This document shows positions 1-8,392 of a stretch of 64,000 bases of DNA, piece after piece (position 1 is the stretch's first letter; each line of letters starts with the position of its first letter). Source of the DNA: Sphaerothrix epifaneia (GTDB lineage: Bacteria; Cyanobacteriota; Cyanobacteriia; Phormidesmidales; Phormidesmidaceae); assembly GCF_042788235.1 (NCBI RefSeq), contig NZ_JBHZOL010000023.1:1-64000 (forward strand). Direction: 5' to 3'. Both the position numbers and the translations under genes were made by a program. The notes below the pieces were generated by a model. That model made no database searches. It was not told the DNA's origin and saw nothing but the letters and a program-made list of their open reading frames with translations.

Positions 1-111
1 CATAAGCGATCATTACACTGCTTTGACCGACACTTAGCTATACGTAAGTGAATTCCATCAGCCGGAAAATTTCCATGAAATTTCAGCAATAATTTGTCAG
101 CGCGATCGCTT

Positions 112-276
112 TTACCTATCTTCACGCTCTTGTCTCTGCCGATCTTTGAGCAATTGCTTTTCAGTGTTCAATTGCTCCTCGTATCCCTTAACAAATTCTT
201 TTACTGTATCAGTCGTCTCACATCCACGTTTTTGTTGTTCTTGCAAAGCTTTTTTTAGCTGATTAAAAGCCCCCAT
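112..276 (-). CDS. Small charged hypothetical protein, 54 aa
   Basis: An ATG-initiated frame of 54 codons plus TAA. The product is very hydrophilic, rich in Lys, Gln, Glu and Arg, begins MGAFNQLKKALQEQQ and ends RQRQEREDR, and has the residue spacing expected of a helix or coiled coil. There is no signal peptide, membrane segment or known motif. The start overlaps the end of another open frame on the same strand (255-389) by 22 bases, which could be a decayed partner. No strong Shine-Dalgarno sequence is visible. I do not recognise the family. It could be a real small gene, or the tail of a broken longer gene. Confidence 0.4.
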   Translation of the reverse strand: MGAFNQLKKALQEQQKRGCETTDTVKEFVKGYEEQLNTEKQLLKDRQRQEREDR

Positions 277-389
277 ACTGGTATTTCTGCTCTAATTAAC
301 CACAAATCCTCATACGGTTCTAGATCCACCTGCTCAGGAAAGAAGGCAAATCGAATTTTCTCAATAGGGGTGCCATTAGTACATATGAG
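255..389 (-). pseudogene. Open-frame remnant overlapping the small ORF at 112-276
   Basis: A 44-codon open frame runs from just after an upstream TAG (390-392) to a TAA at 255-257, with no ATG in frame. The text is protein-like, for example EKIRFAFFPEQVDLEPYEDL followed by WLIRAEIPVWGLL, with acidic, aromatic and hydrophobic positions that look like a folded domain. It reads as the C-terminal end of a gene whose front has been lost or interrupted. I cannot name the family. The alternative is chance open frame. Confidence 0.25.
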
Positions 390-927
390 CTATATTAGCA
401 ATTTCAGTCTGCACAAAAAGCGGCGAAAAAGTACTCAATCGCTCTTATGGTTAATCCGGATTCTGCAAGAGGAAAGCTAAACCTTGAGAGTTCTTAGTTT
501 TCAAAAACCTTCTAGCCTCGATCGCTTGCGGTAAGCCCCACACAATCTAAGTAGCTAGCCACCATCTTCGAGCGCATCACCCCAGCCAGCAATCGACACC
601 AACATAAAAACGCCGCCAAAAGCGCTCAGTTGCAGCGATCGCTAAGCTTCTAGACAGACGGCAGCAAACAAAGCTTATGGTACTTGGTCTAACCACTTGA
701 AAAAGCTGTTGTCCAAATTGCCTATTGTCTCAAAAGCTTTGCAAAACAGCCTGACTTTGAAGTGACTTGTGATCAGGCTGCTTGTGATAGCGATAAAAAC
801 AACCAAAGCTAATATCGGCAGATTGATAAGCAAATCCTTAAACTCCAAGTCTACCGAGTAACCTTAGTAAAAACGCCACAGCCCAGCAATAGGGAGATCC
901 ACCCCTGTCTGTTGCTACTAGGTTCGA
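390..927. other. Gene-poor stretch, no supported gene
   Basis: About 540 bases without a convincing gene on either strand. A 31-codon plus-strand frame at 385-480 and a minus-strand frame near 520-640 ending in a Gly/Asp-rich tail are both short and lack ribosome binding sites. There are short repeats, such as two copies of TTGTGAT about 15 bases apart near 769-786. No tRNA-like cloverleaf or terminator is evident. Confidence 0.5.
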
Positions 928-948
928 TATCTTAGAGATAAGGATCGC

Positions 949-972
949 TTATGCTCTACGCATCAAGCATAA
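949..972 (+). promoter_or_regulatory. Inverted repeat in the leader of the 37-aa gene
   Basis: TTATGC at 949-954 and its exact complement GCATAA at 967-972 are separated by 12 bases. The repeat ends six bases before the AAGGAGG ribosome binding site (979-985) of the small gene at 994. A second mini inverted repeat, TATCT-TAG-AGATA, lies at 928-940. These could be an operator or a leader hairpin; the function is inference. Confidence 0.35.
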
Positions 973-993
973 ACTTTTAAGGAGGCGATCGCC

Positions 994-1107
994 ATGACGA
1001 CCCATCAAGCCTTTGAGTTTGTTGAAGTCACCCTGGTAGCTGTGCTAAAAACAACTATTTTGTTAACCGCTATTTGGGCCATCGGCAGCTACCTGGCGCT
1101 AGGATAA
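994..1107 (+). CDS. Small single-pass membrane protein, 37 aa
   Basis: A 37-codon gene with an unusually good ribosome binding site, AAGGAGG at 979-985, eight bases before the ATG. The product is MTTHQAFEFVEVTLVAVLKT followed by TILLTAIWAIGSYLALG: a short polar start, then one long hydrophobic segment (about residues 12-35). That is the size and shape of the small thylakoid or plasma-membrane subunits common in cyanobacteria. I could not match it to a photosystem, cytochrome b6f or NDH small subunit that I know, so no function is given. It is bounded upstream by an inverted repeat and downstream by a 30-bp palindrome, so it looks like a complete single-gene unit. Confidence 0.6.
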   Translation: MTTHQAFEFVEVTLVAVLKTTILLTAIWAIGSYLALG

Positions 1108-1112
1108 GGCAT

Positions 1113-1142
1113 CTCTGTCATGAGGTTAACCTCATGACAGAG
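1113..1142. terminator. Perfect 30-bp palindrome, probable bidirectional terminator
   Basis: CTCTGTCATGAGGTT is followed directly by its exact reverse complement, so the 30 bases can fold as a 13-bp stem with a TTAA loop on either strand. It lies between the stop of the plus-strand small gene (1107) and the stop of convergent glgB (1152), where a shared terminator is expected. Neither side carries a T-run, so it is not a textbook intrinsic terminator. A dimeric protein site is the alternative. Confidence 0.6.
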
Positions 1143-1151
1143 TAAGCGCTG

Positions 1152-3446
1152 TTATTGGGGTGTTTGCGCCGCTTGAGTTTTATCGCGATCTAGCTTGAGA
1201 ACAACGACCCCTAGTGGCGGTAGCGTTAGATCGAGCGAGTAAGGACGATTGTGAAAAGCCCACTCATCTGTCCATTTGCCGCCCAAATTGCCCATATTGG
1301 TGCCGCCAAAATCACGCGAATCGCTGTTAAACATTTCTCGATAAAAGCCAACCTCAGGAACGCCAACGCGATAGTGGCTATGAGGCTGTGGCGTAAAGTT
1401 GCAAACCGTAACGATAAAGTCTTCACTGTCCTTCGCTCGACGGATAAAAGACACCACGCTATGGCGATTATCGCTACAGTCAATCCACTCAAACCCCTCT
1501 TGGGCGAAGTCTTGTGTGTATAAAGCAGGTTCACTGCGATAAAAACGGTTGAGCTGCCCCATAAAGTGCTTCAGCTTTTGATGGGGTTCATATTGCAGTA
1601 AATGCCATTCCAAATCGCCCCAAACGTTCCATTCGCGCCATTGAGCAAACTCCATGCCCATAAACAGCGTTTTCTTGCCGGGATGCATAAACATGTAGGT
1701 ATAGAGGCAACGCAAATTAGCAATTTTTTGCCAGTCGTCTCCTGGCATTTTGCCAATCATGTTGCTTTTACCATGCACCACTTCGTCGTGCGAAAGCGCC
1801 AGCATGAAATTTTCGCTAAAGGCGTACCAAATGCTAAAAGTAACGTTGTTTTGATGAAACTGGCGGAACCACGGATCCATGTGGAAATAGTCCAGCATGT
1901 CGTGCATCCAGCCCATGTTCCATTTGAGGTTAAAGCCTAACCCACCCACATAGGTAGGCCAAGACACCATCGGCCAAGAAGTTGACTCTTCTGCGATCGA
2001 CAATACACCGGGATAGTAGCTAAACACCACATGGTTGGTCTGGCGCAGAAAGTCGGCAGCTTGAATATGCTCTCGACCGCCATACTCATTGGCGACCCAC
2101 TGCCCTGGATCACGCAGATAGTCGCGGTAAAGCATTGAGGCCACCGCATCGACTCGAATGCCGTCGATGTGGTACTTATCAAACCAGAAAAGCGCATTGG
2201 CCACTAAGAAGTTACGAACTTCGTGCCTGCCGTAGTTAAAAACCAGCGTCCCCCATTCTTTATGCTCACCAATGCGAGAATCGGCATATTCATACAGATG
2301 AGTGCCGTCAAAGAAGGCTAAACCGTGGCCATCTTTGGGAAAGTGACCCGGTACCCAATCCACAATCACGCCAATGCCTTGTTGGTGGCACTGGTCGATA
2401 AAGTACATTAGATCTTGAGGGCTACCATAACGAGAAGTCGCTGCGTAGTAGCCCGTGACCTGATACCCCCAAGAGCCATCAAAAGGATGCTCTGCAATCG
2501 GCAGCAACTCAATGTGGGTAAAGCCTAAATCTTTGACATAGGGAATCAGCTTGTCAGCCAGTTCCCGGTAGGTTAAAAATCTAGCACCTGGTTTGAGGTC
2601 AGCAACGGTGACGACTGGCTCTAAGCTACCGTCGGGGCGTTGGCTAGGGTCGGCAGAAGAGCCATTGAGCCAAGAGCCTAAATGAACTTCATACACTGAG
2701 ACTGGCTGGGCTAAACCATCAGAGTGACGCCGCTGTTCTAACCAATGGCTATCGTTCCACTGGTAGCTATCTAAATCAGCGACGATAGAAGCTGTTTTAG
2801 GCCGAATTTCTTGCTGAAAGCCGTAAGGGTCAGACTTTTCGTAGATATGACCTGCTGGATTTTTGATCTCGTATTTATAGCTGGTGCCTACCTTGACTTC
2901 TGGAATGAACAGCTCCCAAATGCCGTTGCCGACGCGGCGCATCTGGTGTTTGCGCCCGTCCCAGTGGTTAAAATCGCCTAAAACTGAAACGTTGCGGGCG
3001 TTGGGTGCCCAAACGGCAAAGTGTACCCCAGCGATGCCGTCGATTTCAGTCGGATGTGCACCTAACTTTTCATAAATTCGGTGGTGATTGCCTTCTGCAA
3101 ATAGGTGAATGTCAAAGTCGGTGAGCTGACGGCTTCTAAAAGCGTAGGGGTCGTAGATGAAGTGCTCATGCTCGCCCTCTTTGTAGCGCAACTGATAGTT
3201 TGCCAGTTCTTCAGTTTCCACAACGCACTCAAAGAAATGGGGATGATGAGAAGACTTCATCGAATGTTCTTGACGTGCCTCAGGAAACACCAGCCAGACT
3301 TCGTCGGCTTGAGGCAGATATGCCCGCACGGCCCAGACAGATTTACCATCTTGCTGAATCATGTGAGGCCCCAAAATTTCAAACGGATCGTGGTGCTGGT
3401 TCCAAACAATCCGATCGATTTGGTCGGGGGCAACGGTTAACGCCAT
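1152..3446 (-). CDS. glgB: 1,4-alpha-glucan branching enzyme GlgB
   Basis: Transfers segments of alpha-1,4 glucan to alpha-1,6 linkage in cytosolic glycogen synthesis. The 764-residue length is normal for the long bacterial form. An N-terminal accessory domain (about 1-110) precedes a CBM48 domain (about 130-225, with LGDFNHWDGR) and the GH13 barrel (about 265-620). The catalytic residues are visible: nucleophile Asp433 in DGIRVDAVASML, acid/base Glu486 in IAEEST and Asp554 in LSHDEVVHGK. A C-terminal all-beta domain finishes the protein. The start MALTVAPDQIDRIVWNQHHD agrees with cyanobacterial homologues. It is transcribed alone; no other glycogen gene is adjacent. Confidence 0.97.
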   Translation of the reverse strand: MALTVAPDQIDRIVWNQHHDPFEILGPHMIQQDGKSVWAVRAYLPQADEVWLVFPEARQEHSMKSSHHPHFFECVVETEELANYQLRYKEGEHEHFIYDPYAFRSRQLTDFDIHLFAEGNHHRIYEKLGAHPTEIDGIAGVHFAVWAPNARNVSVLGDFNHWDGRKHQMRRVGNGIWELFIPEVKVGTSYKYEIKNPAGHIYEKSDPYGFQQEIRPKTASIVADLDSYQWNDSHWLEQRRHSDGLAQPVSVYEVHLGSWLNGSSADPSQRPDGSLEPVVTVADLKPGARFLTYRELADKLIPYVKDLGFTHIELLPIAEHPFDGSWGYQVTGYYAATSRYGSPQDLMYFIDQCHQQGIGVIVDWVPGHFPKDGHGLAFFDGTHLYEYADSRIGEHKEWGTLVFNYGRHEVRNFLVANALFWFDKYHIDGIRVDAVASMLYRDYLRDPGQWVANEYGGREHIQAADFLRQTNHVVFSYYPGVLSIAEESTSWPMVSWPTYVGGLGFNLKWNMGWMHDMLDYFHMDPWFRQFHQNNVTFSIWYAFSENFMLALSHDEVVHGKSNMIGKMPGDDWQKIANLRCLYTYMFMHPGKKTLFMGMEFAQWREWNVWGDLEWHLLQYEPHQKLKHFMGQLNRFYRSEPALYTQDFAQEGFEWIDCSDNRHSVVSFIRRAKDSEDFIVTVCNFTPQPHSHYRVGVPEVGFYREMFNSDSRDFGGTNMGNLGGKWTDEWAFHNRPYSLDLTLPPLGVVVLKLDRDKTQAAQTPQ

Positions 3447-3694
3447 AGATTTGACCCAATTAGGAATTTATAAAACTGTATTTAGACCTTGGTGCTATAA
3501 CCAGCACGGAGTAACAAGCAACTTGAGAAGCGCTCAGGTCAGAAACGATGCTGACTTCAAAAGGCGCGATCGCAAAGAGCTGAATAGCTTTTTGTCCTCA
3601 AAATGGTTATATGCGAATTAGATTAACAAAACTTAGTGTGGTTTCGGCTCTCTCTCAGAAGATTTTTGGGGGTAATGGTTAGATTCAACCGCAA

Positions 3695-3994
3695 TTAGGG
3701 GATAAAGGGCAAAATTGTCCGCGCCGCTCGCCGCAGCCGCAGCAAGAAGATATTCTGCCGTAGTTCGGAGTTGAGTGTAGGGTTTTCGGGCCAGGCGGCT
3801 AATTCAGCCTGAAGTTCAGCATATTCGGTCAAGCTGAGCGGTTCACCATTGAGGGGCGATCGCGCTTCAAAAATAATTTCGTTGCGCATCACCTCTTCAG
3901 GAACTTCTTCGGCAGGTGGCAGCGCTTGGGCGGCAGTTGTTAATAGCAGGCTCAGGCTGCTAATTCCATAACCAAGCCAGTGTCTCAATGTCAT
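3695..3994 (-). CDS. Small exported hypothetical protein, 99 aa
   Basis: The protein starts with a clear signal peptide: MTLRHWLGYG, then a Leu/Ser-rich core, with a likely AQA cleavage site near residue 24. The mature part of about 75 residues is acidic in its first half (PPAEEVPEEVMRNEI) and carries RSPLNGEPLSLTEYAELQAE, a pattern I associate with a conserved cyanobacterial family of unknown function. The end is basic (LLRLRRAARTILPFIP). It sits between the diguanylate cyclase gene, 71 bases upstream on the same strand, and glgB. The fate is probably periplasm or lumen; no function is assigned. Confidence 0.75.
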   Translation of the reverse strand: MTLRHWLGYGISSLSLLLTTAAQALPPAEEVPEEVMRNEIIFEARSPLNGEPLSLTEYAELQAELAAWPENPTLNSELRQNIFLLRLRRAARTILPFIP

Positions 3995-4065
3995 GTCTCG
4001 TTTGAATTGAATTAGCTCTACTTTACACTGTTCGATCTGGCTGTTTCAGCAGCGCGATCGCGCTT

Positions 4066-5379
4066 TTAGTACCGTAGCTGGTTGCGACCGCCGCGCTTGG
4101 CCTGGTAAAGCTGGGCATCGGCGACTGAAATCATTTTTTCGAGACTGCCTAAGGCCGTTTCAGCATTTAGCCCCATGCTGATAGTGACCTTTAAGTCGGG
4201 GTGTAGGGTAGCCCAGTGGTAGGTTTGAATGCTTAAACGCAGGCGATCGCAGAGTTGAATCGCCTGTGCCAGCGTGGTTTCTGGAAACGCAATCACAAAT
4301 TCTTCGCCTCCGTAGCGAGCCACCACATCAGCCCGACGGGTTTGCTGCACCAGCAAGCGGGCAACCTGCTGCAAAACGCGATCGCCTACCTGATGTGAAA
4401 AGGTATCGTTAATCTGTTTGAAGTAATCAATATCGCCTACCATGACGCTCAGCGGAGCGTTATAGCGTTTTGCCTGCGCCATTAGCTGCTCAGCCTGCTC
4501 GTTAAAATAGCGGCGATTGTAGAGTTGGGTGAGTTCATCTCGAATGCTGAGTTCTCGAATTGTCTGATGCGATTTTTCCAGGTCTTCGTAGGCTTGAGCC
4601 AATTCTGTACTCATTTGATTAAAGGCGTGACCAAGAATGCCAAATTCATCACCTGAGCGAATTTTGACCTGTTGCCTCAAATTGCCCGTATTCATCGCCT
4701 TCACGGCCAGAGTCAGTTGTTGAATCGGTTTGCTAAACTCGTTGGCTAGCCATAGACCAATGGCTAAGGCTACTGCGCTCGTTACGACCCAGCTACTTCT
4801 CAAAGCTTGATCAATTGCTTTGTGATAGCTGCGATCGAAAGCATTAAAGTTGGGGCGTCGATCCATGATGGCAAAAGCCACTGTTTCATCGGCAACTTTA
4901 ATGGGGTGAGCTTGCTTTTGCCACGACTCAGATGCTGGCCGCCTCGATCCTTTATTAGGCCCTAGCAAAACAAAGCCTGCAGGGTCAAGCAGCACAAACT
5001 TAAACGGCGGCAAAACCCGGTCATTAAAGGGAATATCCGCTGTCTCTAGTTCTAAGAGGCTAATAGGGGGTTGAACCTCTGTCGGCCTACAATCATCTGC
5101 TTGTAATGGCCGCTGACCGCTAAGGGCTTCAATCGCTCGTCGTCGCCGCTCAAATTTGCCAAAAGGTTCGGCTTCTGCGGCAGCTTCCCAAGATCCGTAC
5201 CGTTCAATATAAGCCGCTACATCCTGCTTGAATCCGGCAAACGCAACGTCAGCATTAACCTGGCTAACGCTTTTGATGAGCAGTTTGTGAGCGATCGCCC
5301 CCACCAGCGAGACAGCTATAAAACTGGTCAAAACAAACGCGATCGCCAGCTTAAATCGAATCGAGCGAATGAATTTCAT
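4066..5379 (-). CDS. Membrane-bound diguanylate cyclase (sensor-HAMP-GGDEF)
   Basis: Makes the second messenger c-di-GMP from two GTP. In order: a transmembrane helix at about 11-32; an extracytoplasmic region of about 160 residues with no recognised sensor fold; a second helix at about 195-213; HAMP at about 213-266; a short coiled coil; and a GGDEF domain from about 280 to 437. The active-site signature is GGEEF at 357-361, an accepted active form. RRAD at 348-351, five residues before it, is the RxxD inhibitory site, so product feedback is likely. No EAL domain is present. The ligand sensed outside cannot be told from sequence. Confidence 0.93.
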   Translation of the reverse strand: MKFIRSIRFKLAIAFVLTSFIAVSLVGAIAHKLLIKSVSQVNADVAFAGFKQDVAAYIERYGSWEAAAEAEPFGKFERRRRAIEALSGQRPLQADDCRPTEVQPPISLLELETADIPFNDRVLPPFKFVLLDPAGFVLLGPNKGSRRPASESWQKQAHPIKVADETVAFAIMDRRPNFNAFDRSYHKAIDQALRSSWVVTSAVALAIGLWLANEFSKPIQQLTLAVKAMNTGNLRQQVKIRSGDEFGILGHAFNQMSTELAQAYEDLEKSHQTIRELSIRDELTQLYNRRYFNEQAEQLMAQAKRYNAPLSVMVGDIDYFKQINDTFSHQVGDRVLQQVARLLVQQTRRADVVARYGGEEFVIAFPETTLAQAIQLCDRLRLSIQTYHWATLHPDLKVTISMGLNAETALGSLEKMISVADAQLYQAKRGGRNQLRY

Positions 5380-5628
5380 AAACTTCCCATTTCCCTAGAT
5401 CCCAAAGAGAGGTTAGAAATTGTCTCAGCCTCAAACAACTTTTCTCCCAGCCAAGGGCAAATATAGCTAACTCACTCAAAAACTTAGCCATAATGAAGGT
5501 TAAAGGTTAACTGCTTCGAGCAGAGCGCTCCGCCAGTCTAGTTTTTGACTAGGTACAATGCCTTTTCCTGCGTTTCTTGTGTTTCTATCGTTTCAAGCCA
5601 TGCACACAGCCTTTCTCTAACACCCCCC

Positions 5629-6513
5629 ATGCCCAAAAAGCTTTTGCGCCTAAGATCTCACCGCTGGCTTTCGCAGATCTTCAAACTCAGCACCCGCCAG
5701 CATCCAGTCACCACAAACAAGCTGGTTTACTTGTTTGGCTTAAAGCGATCGGGTCTGCATGCCCTTTCGTTTTGGCTGTTAGGCCACTGCACCAGCAATA
5801 TGCTGGTCAACAACAGTCCAGCTAAGCGGCGCGGTAACGCGTCACGCATGATGCGAACGATCCGAACCAGTCCGCTACCTACGATTATTAATCAAGGCGA
5901 TCAAATAGCAACCTATCGCAATCAGCACGAATACTTTGAGCCACTACCTGCGGCTGTAGATCTATCAGTGGTATTGTTTCAAAGCCAAAGCTTGCCCTAC
6001 CTCGCCGCCCAACCGGCTTTAACAGATGGCATCATTGCCACCACTTCCTATCAAGTTTTGCTGCTGCGTGATCCTTTCAATTGGGCAGCTTCTTATCTGC
6101 ACAAATCTCAGCATCCAGAAGCTTATTTAATCTGGCCTGATTTATGGCGCGAATATGTCAATGAATTTGTAGGCAACACTCACTATTTAGGAGATACCGT
6201 TAAGGTTAACTACAATTGCTGGTTTACCGACGCATCCTATCGCCAGCAGATTTCCGCTCAGCTTGGTTTAACCTTTACCGACGAAGCCCTAGAAGTTGTG
6301 ACTGCTCATGCGGGAGGTAGCTCATTTGATCAGACTCAGTTCAACGCTAGCGCTCAGCAAATGTCCGTCATGAATCGCTGGCAACACTATCAGCATGAAC
6401 CCCAGTATCGAGAGGCATTCCAGAAAAATCAGGATATCTTAAACCTCGGTATGCAGCTTTTCGATCTGCCGCCTGATTTACAGACTTTTGCCCAGCAGTG
6501 CCGAGCTGCCTAA
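5629..6513 (+). CDS. Sulfotransferase-like P-loop protein
   Basis: Probably transfers sulfate from PAPS to a carbohydrate or other acceptor. Two family landmarks are visible. LFGLKRSGLHALSFWLLGH near residues 35-53 corresponds to the 5'-phosphosulfate loop. LLLRDPFNWAASYLHKS near 143-158 corresponds to the 3'-phosphate motif with its Arg and Ser. The rest is divergent. The frame stays open back to a TTG at 5545, but those 28 extra residues are low-quality and the ATG at 5629 (MPKKLLRLRSHR) is the better start: 294 residues. It precedes a polysaccharide flippase gene by 249 bases, which suggests modification of a surface glycan; the substrate is unknown. Confidence 0.6.
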   Translation: MPKKLLRLRSHRWLSQIFKLSTRQHPVTTNKLVYLFGLKRSGLHALSFWLLGHCTSNMLVNNSPAKRRGNASRMMRTIRTSPLPTIINQGDQIATYRNQHEYFEPLPAAVDLSVVLFQSQSLPYLAAQPALTDGIIATTSYQVLLLRDPFNWAASYLHKSQHPEAYLIWPDLWREYVNEFVGNTHYLGDTVKVNYNCWFTDASYRQQISAQLGLTFTDEALEVVTAHAGGSSFDQTQFNASAQQMSVMNRWQHYQHEPQYREAFQKNQDILNLGMQLFDLPPDLQTFAQQCRAA

Positions 6514-6762
6514 ACACTCAATGCGGTTAACTGCGGGGGGCTTAGAAATGTAGTGGTAGCCACCAGCGTTGAAAGACTTTAACGGCTTAAAGCTGCTGAC
6601 AAAAAAGGCTTTCCTTCTGCCCTTAGCTTTCTACCTTTAGCGATATCTGTCGCAGATAGTCCTGTCCCCAGGTGACGCTACCCGCAGCAAAATGCTTAAA
6701 ACTTAGCTAGCGGATGCTTTGTCTTCTGATTTGCCAGCCTTAATTGTGGAGCAACGTGTTTC

Positions 6763-8223
6763 TTGAGTCTTTCCCAAAAAGCCATTAGTGGGGCTGTGTG
6801 GTCAGCTTTGCAAAACTGGGGCAGTCAGCTAGGCTCGTTGCTGATCTTTTTAGTATTGGCTCGACTGCTCACGCCAGAAGACTTTGGCCTGGTAGCGCTG
6901 GCAAATGTTTTTTTAGCATTTGTCCAGATATTTACCGATCAGGGCTTTCCGCAAGCGCTGATTCAGCGGCAAGAGCTTGAGCCAGACCATATTGACACAG
7001 CCTTTTGGACAACGCTGGGGTTCAGCAGCCTGCTCCTGCTAGCGGGTTTACTGCTAGCGCCCGTAGCGGCCAATGCTTTCGATCGCCCCTTGCTCACCCC
7101 TATTCTGCGCTGGTTTTCACTGCTGCTGTTAGTAGGGTCGCTAGCCGATGTGCAGCAAGCGTTGCTAGAGCGCCAGTTCGCTTTTCGCTTTGTTGCTCTG
7201 CGGGCGCTGTTGGGCTTAGCGATAGGGGGAATCGTCGGTATCGCTTTGGCCGTTGGTGGCGCAGGGGTTTGGAGTTTGGTGGCGCAGCAGCTCACAACCG
7301 AAGCCATAGGCGTAGTGGTTTTGTGGCGCTCAAGCAGTTGGCGTCCTCGCTGGCGCTTTTCTCGGCGTCATTTTCAACAATTGTTTCGCTTTGGCAGCAA
7401 TATTTTTGCCTTTAACTTTTTAGGGTTCATCAATGGTCGGGCTGATGATTTACTCATTGGCTATTTTTTGGGGCCGACGGCGCTGGGCTATTACAGCGTG
7501 GCTTATCGCATCCTTACCATGATGACCCAGGTTTTGATTGATACAAGTAATCGGGTAGCGCTGCCGACATTTTCCCGGCTGCAGCTCGATTTAGATCGCC
7601 TACGTAGCGCTTTTTATAAAGTGACCCGGCTAACCAGCCTGTTGGCTTTTCCCAGCTTTTTGGGCATTGCTGTGCTAGCACCTAAAATTATTCCGATTTT
7701 CTTTGGGCCTCAGTGGCTGGCTTCGGTACCCGTTTTGCAGATTCTGGCGCTAGCGGGCATTTTCCGCTCGGTGTCTCGGTTTAAAAGCGCTGTGCTACTG
7801 GCTGTGGGGCAGCCGTTTTGGCGAGTCTGGATTGGTTTGCTGGCGGCTAGCCTAAATTTAATTGGTTTTGCGATCGCAGTGCGTTGGGGCATCATTGCCG
7901 TAGCGTGGGCCTATTTAATTCGCGCCTGTATTATGTTTCCGCTGGTGCAAGCCCTGCTCAACCGGATTATGCAAGCGTCTGTGTGGGCTTATCTGCGTCA
8001 GTTTATGCAACCGTTTTCGGCCACTTTGGTAATGGTGGTCGTACTTCTACTGGCTGAACGGGGGGTCAACGCCTTGAACTTATCCGTACAGCTAGCAATT
8101 TTAGTGGGAGTGGGCAGTCTGACTTACTTAGGCGCAATTCGACTGCTAGCTCCTGCTTTGTTTCAAGAGTTTTGGGGTTTGATTCAGGCTATGCTTCCCA
8201 AGCTAAAGTCCAAGCAAACTTAG
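6763..8223 (+). CDS. Polysaccharide flippase, MOP/Wzx family
   Basis: A polytopic inner-membrane protein of 486 residues with about 12-14 hydrophobic segments. It starts MSLSQKAISGAVWSALQNWG, then LARLLTPEDFGLVALANVF, the classic opening of the oligosaccharide flippase branch that moves lipid-linked repeat units across the membrane. ADDLLIGYFLGPTALGYYSVAYRI near 225-250 is also typical. The start is TTG with GGAG at 6748-6751; no ATG lies nearby in frame. The neighbouring sulfotransferase-like gene suggests a shared role in an exported sulfated glycan. No glycosyltransferase or polymerase gene is adjacent, so the repeat unit is unknown. Confidence 0.9.
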   Translation: MSLSQKAISGAVWSALQNWGSQLGSLLIFLVLARLLTPEDFGLVALANVFLAFVQIFTDQGFPQALIQRQELEPDHIDTAFWTTLGFSSLLLLAGLLLAPVAANAFDRPLLTPILRWFSLLLLVGSLADVQQALLERQFAFRFVALRALLGLAIGGIVGIALAVGGAGVWSLVAQQLTTEAIGVVVLWRSSSWRPRWRFSRRHFQQLFRFGSNIFAFNFLGFINGRADDLLIGYFLGPTALGYYSVAYRILTMMTQVLIDTSNRVALPTFSRLQLDLDRLRSAFYKVTRLTSLLAFPSFLGIAVLAPKIIPIFFGPQWLASVPVLQILALAGIFRSVSRFKSAVLLAVGQPFWRVWIGLLAASLNLIGFAIAVRWGIIAVAWAYLIRACIMFPLVQALLNRIMQASVWAYLRQFMQPFSATLVMVVVLLLAERGVNALNLSVQLAILVGVGSLTYLGAIRLLAPALFQEFWGLIQAMLPKLKSKQT

Positions 8224-8392
8224 TCAGCCTTCAAAATTGGCTGGTTGACCCAAACCGCCAATAAGAACCATTAATTCCCGTTAATCCGCCAGAGCCGTCA
8301 GAAACCTTCTCAGTACAATAGGCATGTCTTGTGATCAAGCTTGCGCGTCCTCAAGCTGGTATAGACGCTGTTAATTTTTAGATAGATTTCTC

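Noticed and set aside
385..480. Plus-strand 31-codon frame MSYISNFSLHKK...
   Set aside because: No ribosome site, no membrane or domain pattern, antisense to the better minus-strand remnant at its left edge.
905..945. GGTTCGA-like string suggestive of a tRNA T-loop
   Set aside because: No matching acceptor, D or anticodon stems around it; better explained as part of the small-gene leader.
5496..5510. AAGGTTA direct repeats resembling a Pho box
   Set aside because: Only two units with seven-base period; the cyanobacterial Pho box has longer, differently spaced repeats. Not enough to call.
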